DNA of 64,000 nt from JAPOQD01 sp964620555. GTDB lineage: Bacteria > Pseudomonadota > Gammaproteobacteria > Pseudomonadales > Halieaceae. Below are positions 53,717 to 60,850 of this stretch, piece after piece; positions within the stretch are counted from its first letter, which is position 1, and each line of letters begins with the position of its first letter. The stretch is taken from positions 1 to 64,000 of the forward strand of contig CAZUGZ010000004.1 of NCBI GenBank assembly GCA_964620555.1. Direction: 5' to 3'. The notes under the pieces were generated by a model. It did no database searches and had not been told where the DNA came from. It saw only the letters and a list, made by a program, of their open reading frames with translations. The position numbers and the translations under genes were made by a program.

Positions 53717-54451
53717 ATGGAACTGATCCACGGTATTCACGCGGTATCTTCCCTGCTGCGCAACCGGCCCCGACAGGTACCGCGGGTCTGGCTGCGAGCC
53801 GACGCCAGCGGTCCGCGCCTCACCGCCCTGCTGAAGCTGGCCCGGGACCAGGGCGTAGCGGTGCAGCGCTGCAGCAAGGCCGAACTGGACCAACTGTTCG
53901 ATGGCAGTCACCAGGGAGTGGTGGCGGAAGTGCTAGCCGGGGAGCCCCGGTGGGACGAGCAAACCCTCTACCAACGCCTGCAAAAGCTGAACCACCCCGC
54001 CCTGCTGCTGGTGCTGGACGGCGTTACCGACCCGCACAATCTCGGTGCCTGCCTGCGCAGCGCCGACGCCGCCGGAGCGGATGCGGTACTGGTTCCCAGG
54101 GACCGGTCCGCCGCGCTCAACGCCACCGTGCGCAAAGTGGCCTGCGGGGCAGCGGAAACCGTGCCGCTGGTGCGGGTAGGCAACCTGGCCCGCACCCTGA
54201 AGGCATTGAAGGCGCAGGGGGTGTGGCTGTACGGTGCGACGGCGGAGGCGTCCCGTTCCCTCTACGATTGTGAGCTGACGGATTCCTGCGCCCTGGTCCT
54301 CGGAGCCGAGGGCGCCGGCCTGCGGCGCCTGACCAGGGAGTATTGCGACCACCTGGTGGCGCTGCCCATGGCGGGGTCGGTGAATTCACTCAATGTCTCG
54401 GTTGCCGCCGGCATCTGCCTGTTCGAGGTGGTGCGCCAGCGCGGCCGGTAG
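53717..54451 (+). CDS. rlmB: 23S rRNA (guanosine-2'-O-)-methyltransferase RlmB
   Basis: This SPOUT methyltransferase modifies G2251 in the P-loop of 23S rRNA (244 residues). The N-terminal substrate-binding part is LIHGIHAVSSLLR; the knot region has LVLDGVTDPHNLGACLRSADAAGADAVLVPRDR and LVLGAEGAGLRRLTREYCD, ending in MAGSVNSLNVSVAAGICLFEV, the classical motif 3. It follows rnr by 15 bases on the same strand and is probably co-transcribed. Confidence 0.95.
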   Translation: MELIHGIHAVSSLLRNRPRQVPRVWLRADASGPRLTALLKLARDQGVAVQRCSKAELDQLFDGSHQGVVAEVLAGEPRWDEQTLYQRLQKLNHPALLLVLDGVTDPHNLGACLRSADAAGADAVLVPRDRSAALNATVRKVACGAAETVPLVRVGNLARTLKALKAQGVWLYGATAEASRSLYDCELTDSCALVLGAEGAGLRRLTREYCDHLVALPMAGSVNSLNVSVAAGICLFEVVRQRGR

Positions 54452-54477
54452 CGGGCAATCAGACAAGCCTGAAGGTT

Positions 54478-54506
54478 TTGCATTGGATCGCCGATCGGTA
54501 TAGAAT
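54478..54506 (+). promoter_or_regulatory. Likely sigma-70 promoter of rpsU
   Basis: TTGCAT (54478-54483) and TAGAAT (54501-54506) are separated by 17 bases. The leader that follows contains a small hairpin, GTGTC-AGGG-GACAC at 54527-54540, between the promoter and the rpsU start codon at 54572. Confidence 0.6.
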
Positions 54507-54571
54507 TCGCGCCCCCAAATGAATCCGTGTCAGGGGACACCAGGGACCAGCCAATGACAGGTACTGCTTGA

Positions 54572-54787
54572 ATGCCCTACATCAAGGTCAAGGAAAACGA
54601 GCCTTTTGACGTCGCCCTGCGCCGTTTCAAGCGCTCCTGCGAAAAGGCCGGCATATTGGCCGAAATTCGCAAACGCGAACACTATGAAAAACCCACCACA
54701 GTGCGCAAACGTGCTGCGGCAGCAGCGGTCAAGCGCCACGCCAAGAAGACTTTCCGCGAGAACAAGAAACGGGTCCGACTGTACTGA
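54572..54787 (+). CDS. rpsU: 30S ribosomal protein S21
   Basis: This small, basic ribosomal protein (71 residues) is the first gene of the macromolecular synthesis operon and helps initiation on the small subunit. The sequence is close to the E. coli form: MPYIKVKENEPFDVALRRFK at the start and a lysine/arginine-rich tail. A weak ribosome site precedes it. The yqeY-like gene begins three bases after its stop codon. Confidence 0.98.
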   Translation: MPYIKVKENEPFDVALRRFKRSCEKAGILAEIRKREHYEKPTTVRKRAAAAAVKRHAKKTFRENKKRVRLY

Positions 54788-54790
54788 AGC

Positions 54791-55264
54791 ATGGGCAATT
54801 CACCCCTGCAGGACGCCATTCAGGCGGCCATGAAAGCCGCCATGAAAGCCAGGGACAAACCCCGCCTTTCCACCATCCGCCTGATGCGGTCCGAGATCAA
54901 ACGCATCGAAGTCGACGAGCGCGTCGAACTCGACGACATGCGTATCCTGGCGGTTCTCGACAAGATGGTAAAACAGCGCCGCGACTCGGCTCGTCAATAC
55001 GACGACGGGGGCCGTACCGACCTGGCCGAGCAGGAACGGGCTGAAATCGGCGTGATTCAGGAATTCCTGCCGCAACCGCTCGACGAAGCGGAAATCAACG
55101 CCGTGATCGAGGAAATTCTGATCGCCACCGGCGCCACCGACATGCGCGCCATGGGCCGGGTGATGGGACAGCTCAAACCGAGGCTGCAGGGCCGGGCCGA
55201 CCTCGGACTGGTCAGCCAGCAGGTAAAACAGCGCCTTGCCCAGCGCTCCGCCGACAGCCACTGA
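54791..55264 (+). CDS. yqeY: GatB/YqeY domain protein
   Basis: This 157-residue protein is made mainly of the YqeY/GatB helical domain (residues about 5-150), which binds tRNA acceptor arms in amidotransferases. The typical TIRLMRSEIKRIEVDERVELDD and QEFLPQPLDEAEINAVI segments are present, as is MGRVMGQLKPRLQGRADLG. It lies between rpsU and dnaG, a common placement in Proteobacteria. Confidence 0.93.
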   Translation: MGNSPLQDAIQAAMKAAMKARDKPRLSTIRLMRSEIKRIEVDERVELDDMRILAVLDKMVKQRRDSARQYDDGGRTDLAEQERAEIGVIQEFLPQPLDEAEINAVIEEILIATGATDMRAMGRVMGQLKPRLQGRADLGLVSQQVKQRLAQRSADSH

Positions 55265-55340
55265 GAGCGAACCCGACGACCATCAGTACCTGCTCGACCC
55301 GGGCGTCACGGCGCCGGTTTTCCGTGCTACTCTCTGACCC

Positions 55341-57176
55341 ATGCCCGGACTGATACCACAAAGCTTTGTCGACGACCTGCTCGATCGGGTCGATATCGTG
55401 GAGGTGGTCGACCAGCGGGTCAAACTCAAAAAAACCGGTAAGAACTTCTCTGCCTGCTGCCCGTTCCACCAGGAAAAAACCCCCTCCTTCAGCGTCAGCC
55501 CGGACAAGCAGTTTTACTACTGTTTCGGCTGTGGGGCCGGCGGCAACGCGCTGGGTTTCATCATGGATTACGACAACCTGGCGTTTCCCCAGGCAGTGGA
55601 AGCGCTGGCCAGTACGGTGGGAATGCAGGTGCCCAGGGACCGCGCCGGCAGCGCCCCGCCCCGGTCCGATCAGCGGGAGCTGTTCGCACTGCTGGCGCGG
55701 GCTGCCCGCTTCTACCAGCAGCAGCTTCGCCGGCACCCGCAACGCGCCGAGGCGGTGGACTATCTCAAGGGTCGCGGTCTGAGCGGAGAGATTGCCGCTC
55801 ATTTCGGCCTCGGCTACGCCCCGCCCGGTTGGGACAACCTGCTCACCGAACTGGATACGGATACCACCAGCCGCGCCCTGTTGCTGCGGGCCGGCCTGGT
55901 GGTGGAAAACGAAAGCAGGGGCCGCTACGACCGGTTTCGCCAGCGCATCATCTTTCCCATTCAGGACCAGCGCGGCCGGGTCGTGGCCTTTGGCGGCCGG
56001 GTGTTGGGTGAAGACCAGCCCAAGTACCTCAATTCACCGGAAACCGAGGTGTTTCACAAGGGCCTGGAACTGTACGGCCTGCACCAGGCGCGGCAGGCCA
56101 ACCGGCAATTGCAGCGCCTGGTCGTGGTAGAGGGATACCTGGACGTCATCGCGCTGGCACAGCACGGCATCACCGAGGTCGCCGCCACCCTGGGCACGGC
56201 TACCAGCACCGCACACCTCAAGAAAATCTACCGGCAATGCAGCCAGATCGTGTTCTGTTTTGATGGCGACGAAGCGGGCCGCACGGCCGCCGCGCGGGCC
56301 CTGGAAGCCGCCCTGCCGGTCATGGAGGACGGCCGCCGGGCCCATTTTCTGTTGCTCCCCGAGGGGGAGGACCCGGACTCGCTGGTGCGCACGCGGGGCC
56401 CCGATCACTTTCGGCAGTTGCTGGAACAGGCCTCCCCCCTGGAACGGTACCTGTTCGATCACCTGGGCCGGGACCAGGACCTGGACGACATAGAGGGCCG
56501 GGCGCGCTTGAGCAAGCTGGCGCTACCCCTGCTGGGCAAGCTGCCGGCAGGGGTCTACAAACAGTTGATGCTGGAGGAACTGGCCAAACGCACGGGTTTG
56601 CCGGCCGCACAGGTGCAGGAGCTGGTGGAGCAGGCCTCCGCAGCCCGCCCGCAACGGCAGGCGGCGTCCGAGCCGGCGGGTCCGCCGGCCGGTGCCGCAC
56701 AACACCGCTCCCGCCGGTACCAGCTTCGGGCTGAACCCGGGCTGCAGCGAGCCTCGCAGTCGGCGCTGTCACTGCTGCTGCACCGGCCGGAACTGGCGCA
56801 GGGGGTAGCCGACCTCGCCCCCCTGCAGGTGATGGACGACGAACAGGTCAAGTTGCTGGTAGAGCTGTTGCAGACCCTGCGCAACGACCCCGAATCCACT
56901 ACCGCCATGGTGCTGGGCCGCTGGTATGGCAGCCCCCAGAGCGAACTGCTCAATCGACTGGCCAGCCAGGAGCCACTGATTCCCGAAGAGGCGATCGAGC
57001 AAGAATTTACCGACACCCTGCGGCTGTTGCAGCAACACAGCCAGCGACAGAACCTGAATGCCCTGATGGACCGGCTGAGAAACAAGAACTACGCCGAAAT
57101 CAGTGCCGTGGAAAAGTCGGAAATCGAACGGGAACTGCGCAGCAACCGCAGTCTGGCAGAGGCACGAAGCCAGTGA
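55341..57176 (+). CDS. dnaG: DNA primase
   Basis: DnaG synthesises RNA primers at the replication fork (611 residues). The N-terminal zinc-binding domain has the Cys/His set in CPFHQEKTPSFSVSPDKQF and YYCFGCGAGGN (residues 38-68). The TOPRIM domain includes VVVEGYLDVIALAQHGI and FCFDGDEAGRTAAARALEAALP (about 265-325) with the metal-binding acids. The C-terminal helicase-binding domain follows. Unlike in most relatives, rpoD is not the next gene. Confidence 0.96.
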   Translation: MPGLIPQSFVDDLLDRVDIVEVVDQRVKLKKTGKNFSACCPFHQEKTPSFSVSPDKQFYYCFGCGAGGNALGFIMDYDNLAFPQAVEALASTVGMQVPRDRAGSAPPRSDQRELFALLARAARFYQQQLRRHPQRAEAVDYLKGRGLSGEIAAHFGLGYAPPGWDNLLTELDTDTTSRALLLRAGLVVENESRGRYDRFRQRIIFPIQDQRGRVVAFGGRVLGEDQPKYLNSPETEVFHKGLELYGLHQARQANRQLQRLVVVEGYLDVIALAQHGITEVAATLGTATSTAHLKKIYRQCSQIVFCFDGDEAGRTAAARALEAALPVMEDGRRAHFLLLPEGEDPDSLVRTRGPDHFRQLLEQASPLERYLFDHLGRDQDLDDIEGRARLSKLALPLLGKLPAGVYKQLMLEELAKRTGLPAAQVQELVEQASAARPQRQAASEPAGPPAGAAQHRSRRYQLRAEPGLQRASQSALSLLLHRPELAQGVADLAPLQVMDDEQVKLLVELLQTLRNDPESTTAMVLGRWYGSPQSELLNRLASQEPLIPEEAIEQEFTDTLRLLQQHSQRQNLNALMDRLRNKNYAEISAVEKSEIERELRSNRSLAEARSQ

Positions 57177-57219
57177 TCGGCCAACTCCGCAGGGTTTTCG
57201 ATGGCAACCACATTCCGGC

Positions 57220-57248
57220 TTTTTGTTATCCGGCAGGTTATATATAAT
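57220..57248 (+). promoter_or_regulatory. Possible promoter of the cytochrome c genes
   Basis: A perfect TATAAT at 57243-57248 lies 37 bases before the start codon at 57285. TTTTTG at 57220-57225 is a weak -35 at 17 bases. The stretch is AT-rich against the surroundings. Confidence 0.5.
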
Positions 57249-57284
57249 GCGGCGGTTTTCCCGGTAGCCCGTTGCGTGCGCACT

Positions 57285-57584
57285 ATGATCCGCTGCCTGA
57301 TGGCCGTGTTGTTCGGTTTGGGTGTTGCCTGTCACGGGCAGGCTGATACGGTGGCCGAGCGCTACCGGGCAAGCTGTGCCGTGTGCCACGCGGCAGGTGT
57401 CGCCAATGCGCCCAGAACCGGGGTTCCCGCCGAGTGGGAACCGATTTTGGCCAAGGGCATGGAGGCGCTGTTGCAGACCGTGGAGCAGGGCCTGAACGCA
57501 ATGCCGCCCAAGGGCATGTGTTTCGATTGCAGTGCCGCGGAAGTGGAGGCCCTGATCAAATTCATGGCCACGGAGAGGAACTAG
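57285..57584 (+). CDS. Small c-type cytochrome (c5-like)
   Basis: This is an exported monohaem cytochrome (99 residues). It has a signal peptide (LMAVLFGLGVACHGQAD) and a single haem site CAVCH (residues about 31-35); the methionine ligand is probably in NAMPPKGMC. The closing cysteine pair (CFDCSAAEV) is typical of cytochrome c5, where it forms a disulfide. ATG 57285 was chosen because it gives the signal peptide, although the frame is open further upstream. It precedes the dihaem cytochrome by 41 bases. Confidence 0.88.
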   Translation: MIRCLMAVLFGLGVACHGQADTVAERYRASCAVCHAAGVANAPRTGVPAEWEPILAKGMEALLQTVEQGLNAMPPKGMCFDCSAAEVEALIKFMATERN

Positions 57585-57625
57585 GACGAACCCGTCGGGT
57601 GGAGAACCGAAGAGATGAAATCATC

Positions 57626-58261
57626 ATGAAACATGTGATTGTTGCCCTCGGCCTGTCGCTGGGGCTGGTTACAACCGCGCTGGCCCAGGGCGATGCCGCC
57701 GCCGGCAAGGCAATTACCGCCGGCTGCGTCGCCTGCCACGGCGTCGACGGAAACATTGCCGCATCGGCCTTTCCCAAACTGGCGGGCCAAAACGAGAAAT
57801 ACCTGCTCAAGCAGCTCCAGGATATTCGCAGCGGAGCCAGACCGGTGCCGACCATGGTCGGACAACTGGACGATTCCAGCGACCAGCAATTGGCCGATAT
57901 GGCCGCCTGGTACGCCAGCCAGACGCCGAGCGGCGGTCAGGCCGACCCGGCGCTGGTGCCACTGGGGCAGAAAATCTATCGGGCCGGGCTCAGCAAACCC
58001 GGGGTAGCGGCCTGCACCGGCTGCCACGGCCCGCGCGGCAACGGCAACGCACCGGCGGGCTTTCCGGCACTGGCCGGTCAGCATGCCGACTACCTTGCCG
58101 ACCAGTTGCGCCGCTTCCGAGCGGGAGCCGAATACAGCCTGGAGGAAAACCCCGAAGCGCGCACCAACGACGGAGATGAACGCATGATGCGGGATACGGC
58201 AGCGCGCATGAGCGACCGCGAAATCGAGGCGGTGGCCAGCTACCTGGCCGGGTTGCACTGA
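57626..58261 (+). CDS. Dihaem cytochrome c4
   Basis: This periplasmic cytochrome (211 residues) has a signal peptide ending at ALAQ and two haem motifs, CVACH (about residues 34-38) and CTGCH (about 130-134), each followed by a repeat of the c-type fold (FPKLAGQNEKYLLKQLQDIRSG and FPALAGQHADYLADQLRRFRAG). This internal duplication is typical of cytochrome c4, which carries electrons to terminal oxidases. It is followed three bases later by dsbA, the usual order in this class. Confidence 0.93.
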   Translation: MKHVIVALGLSLGLVTTALAQGDAAAGKAITAGCVACHGVDGNIAASAFPKLAGQNEKYLLKQLQDIRSGARPVPTMVGQLDDSSDQQLADMAAWYASQTPSGGQADPALVPLGQKIYRAGLSKPGVAACTGCHGPRGNGNAPAGFPALAGQHADYLADQLRRFRAGAEYSLEENPEARTNDGDERMMRDTAARMSDREIEAVASYLAGLH

Positions 58262-58264
58262 CGC

Positions 58265-58903
58265 ATGACGGCGCCTTCCCTGGCCCGGCTCCTCGCCCTG
58301 TCGCTCTGCCTGCTGCCGGCGATGAATGTCCTGGCCGCGGAGGAGTTCGTGGAGGGCACCCACTACCAGTTGGTGGTTCCCGTCCAGCAAGGCGGCGACC
58401 CCGACCGGATCGAAGTGACGGAATTCTTCTGGTATGGCTGCATCCACTGCTACCACTTTGAGCCGCTGATCAGTCAGTGGACCAAAACCATTGCCGACGA
58501 TGTCGACTACGTGGCCTCACCGGCGTTCTGGAACGCCGACATGCGGGTTCACGCCCGGGCCTTCTACACTGCCAAGGCCCTGGGTGTGCTGGATACGCTG
58601 CACGACGCAATGTTCCAGGCCATCAATGTGGACCGCAATCCCCTGCAGAACCAGCAGCAGTTGCGTCAACTGTTCGGTGGCTTCGGGGTAGATGCGACGG
58701 CCTTCGACAAGGCCTTCAATTCCTTTGGCGTGGCCAGCCAGTTGCGGCAGGCCGAGGCCCGGGCGCGGGGGGCGCGAATTACCGGCACCCCGGAACTGAT
58801 GGTGGCCGGCAAGTACCGCATCAGCGGCAGCATGGCCGGCGGTCAGGCCGCAATGCTGAAAGTTGCGGATTTTCTGGTCGCCAAAGAGCGCGCCGCCCGC
58901 TGA
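58265..58903 (+). CDS. dsbA: Thiol:disulfide interchange protein DsbA
   Basis: This periplasmic thioredoxin-fold oxidase introduces disulfides into exported proteins (212 residues). It has a signal peptide (LLALSLCLLPAMNVLAAEE). The active site reads WYGCIHCYHFEP at about residue 60, so the dipeptide between the cysteines is Ile-His rather than the Pro-His common in DsbA. The cis-proline segment is ITGTPELMVAG. The position after cytochrome c4 matches relatives. Confidence 0.93.
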   Translation: MTAPSLARLLALSLCLLPAMNVLAAEEFVEGTHYQLVVPVQQGGDPDRIEVTEFFWYGCIHCYHFEPLISQWTKTIADDVDYVASPAFWNADMRVHARAFYTAKALGVLDTLHDAMFQAINVDRNPLQNQQQLRQLFGGFGVDATAFDKAFNSFGVASQLRQAEARARGARITGTPELMVAGKYRISGSMAGGQAAMLKVADFLVAKERAAR

Positions 58904-58919
58904 AGCGCCGAGCCGCGGG

Positions 58920-59924
58920 CTACAGACTCAACCACTCCGGCACCGGCAGGTCGTGGTTGGCCAGGAATACCGGATTGAACAACTTGCTCTGGTAGCGATT
59001 GCCGTAATCGCAAAGAATGGTGACGATAGTGTGACCGGGGCCAAGTTCCCGCGCCAGGCGCACGGCGCCGGCAATGTTGATGCCGCTGGAACCACCCAGG
59101 CACAGACCCTCCTGCCGCAGCAGATCGAAAATATAGGGCAGGGCCTCGGCATCGGTGATGCGAAAGGCATGGTCTACCCTGGCCTCTGCCACATTGTCGG
59201 TTACGTGATTGACGCCAATGCCCTCGACGATCGAAGTGCCCTCCGACTTGAGTTCGCCGCTGCGGAAATACTCGTACAGCGAAGCGCCTTCGGGGTCGGC
59301 AATGCCAATGGCGATGTTGGGGTCGAGTTCCTTGAGCCGGGTGGAGACCCCGGCCAGGGTGCCACCGGTACCCACGGCACAGACGAAACCATCGAGCTTG
59401 CCATCGCACTGCTGCCAGATTTCTTCGCCGGTGGTGCGCGCGTGGATCTCCAGGTTGGCGAGATTGTCGAACTGGCGCGCCCACAGGGCGCCGTGTGGCT
59501 CGGTCTGGTTGAGCTGTTCCGCCAACCGGCGGGCGGTGTGTATGTAGTGGTTTTCATCGCTGTAGGAGGTGGCCTGCACCAGCCGCAGGTCGGCACCCAG
59601 CAATTCCAGGGTGTCGATCTTTTCTTTGCTCTGGGTCATGGGCATCACCACCACACTGCGGTAGCCCAGCGCATTGGCCAGCAGCGTCAAGCCGATACCG
59701 GTATTGCCGGCGGTGCCCTCGACGATGGTGCCGCCGGGTTCGAGCAGGCCCCTGTTGCGGGCGTCCTCGATAATGCCCAGCGCGGTCCGGTCCTTGACCG
59801 AACCGCCGGGGTTCAGAAACTCCGCCTTGCCGTAGATCCTGCATCCGGTGCTGGCCGAAGCCTCGCGCAACAGCAGCAACGGGGTATTGCCAATCAGTTG
59901 GGTGATGTCGGCCGCAACTTTCAC
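58920..59924 (-). CDS. cysK: Cysteine synthase A-like PLP enzyme
   Basis: This fold-type II pyridoxal phosphate enzyme (334 residues) makes cysteine from O-acetylserine and sulfide, or a related reaction. The PLP lysine is in NPGGSVKDRTALGII (residues about 35-49), the phosphate-binding loop is EGTAGNTGIGLTLLANALG, and the glycine loop AVGTGGTLAG follows. GTG 59924 is chosen as start because GGAG lies seven bases upstream, giving VKVAADITQLIGNTPLL as the normal N-terminus. Its longer C-terminal form (GGSSGINIAGAVRLA) resembles the Pseudomonas-type enzymes. Confidence 0.9.
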   Translation of the reverse strand: MKVAADITQLIGNTPLLLLREASASTGCRIYGKAEFLNPGGSVKDRTALGIIEDARNRGLLEPGGTIVEGTAGNTGIGLTLLANALGYRSVVVMPMTQSKEKIDTLELLGADLRLVQATSYSDENHYIHTARRLAEQLNQTEPHGALWARQFDNLANLEIHARTTGEEIWQQCDGKLDGFVCAVGTGGTLAGVSTRLKELDPNIAIGIADPEGASLYEYFRSGELKSEGTSIVEGIGVNHVTDNVAEARVDHAFRITDAEALPYIFDLLRQEGLCLGGSSGINIAGAVRLARELGPGHTIVTILCDYGNRYQSKLFNPVFLANHDLPVPEWLSL

Positions 59925-60069
59925 ATCAAAACTCCAGCATTGAGGGACGCCACAGTATGCCATAGCGGCGGCGGCAAACCAGCCCACCATCAAACGGGGC
60001 GATTGTCTTGCACAGCAGCGCTCATCCCGATAGTGTTGCCCCCCGTCAGCAGCGGGGAGGAAACCGTCC

Positions 60070-60267
60070 ATGAACAGTTGGGAGTGTATCGTCTGCGGAT
60101 ATGTCTACGATGAGCGAGACGGTTGGCCCGAAGACGGTATTGCACCGGGCACCCGCTGGGAAGACGTCCCGGAAGACTGGATGTGCCCCGAATGCGGGGT
60201 CGGTAAAGAGGACTTCGAATTACTGGAGCAGGGGCTGCCCGAGAGGGCCGCTCAGACCCCGCCATAG
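60070..60267 (+). CDS. rubA: Rubredoxin
   Basis: This small iron protein (65 residues) has two CxxC pairs, CIVCGYVYDERDGWPEDG and CPECGVGKEDFE, that hold one iron atom. Such proteins carry electrons, for example to alkane hydroxylases or in oxidative stress; none of those genes is adjacent. Its last 16 bases overlap the end of recG on the other strand. Confidence 0.95.
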   Translation: MNSWECIVCGYVYDERDGWPEDGIAPGTRWEDVPEDWMCPECGVGKEDFELLEQGLPERAAQTPP

Positions 60268-60840
60268 TGCTCCGCACTCCCCAGCCAGCGCCGCATCAGC
60301 CCATCGACCCGGTCGCCACCGCTCTCCAGTAACTCGTCGGCAAGTTGTTTCACCCGGGGCAACAGGTCGGCGTGCAGGCGCAGATCGGCGATGCGAAACT
60401 CCAGTGACCCGGTTTGCCGGGTACCCAGAACTTCACCGGGGCCGCGCAACTCCAGGTCCCGTTGCGCGATATAAAAGCCGTCGTCGCTCTCCCGGATGAC
60501 ACCGAGGCGGGCCTTGCCCTGCGGGTTCAAGGGTTGCTGGAAGAGCAACACACAGTGGCTGGAATCGGGACCGCGGCCGATCCGTCCCCGCAACTGGTGT
60601 AACTGGGCCAGACCCAGCCGTTCCGGGTTTTCGATAATCATCAGGCTGGCGTTGGGGATGTCCACCCCGACTTCGATCACCGTGGTAGCGACCAGGAGCT
60701 GGATTGCGCCGGCCTTGAACTGCGCCATCAGCTCCGCCTTGCGCTCCGCCTCGAGGCGACCGTGCAGCAGCCCGATGGACACTCCGGGCAGCGCCGCCTG
60801 CAACTCGTGCCAGGTCGCCTGGGCCGCCTGCGCCTGCAGG
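60252..60840 (-). CDS. recG: ATP-dependent DNA helicase RecG, C-terminal fragment
   Basis: This fragment of about 195 residues covers RecG helicase motifs V and VI and the end of the protein: LVATTVIEVGVDIPNASLM, LHQLRGRIGRG, LRGPGEVLGTRQTG and the tail ending GLMRRWLGSAEHYGGV. It is read from the N run at 60841 leftward. RecG remodels stalled replication forks and branched DNA. The segment before the gap begins at about residue 505 of the E. coli protein (QAAQATWHEL). It repeats, in a different version, the region encoded just to the right of the gap, so it does not continue that reading frame. Confidence 0.9.
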
Positions 60841-60850
60841 NNNNNNNNNN
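60841..60850. other. Assembly gap (10 N) inside recG
   Basis: Ten unknown bases separate two RecG-coding segments that overlap in protein coordinates by about 100 residues. A real gap should omit sequence, not repeat it, so this is a scaffold join of unknown true size and probably wrong. Confidence 0.95.

Noticed and set aside
60841..60850. The 10 N run treated as an ordinary small gap in one recG gene.
   Set aside because: The protein segments on both sides repeat the same RecG region instead of joining across missing sequence.
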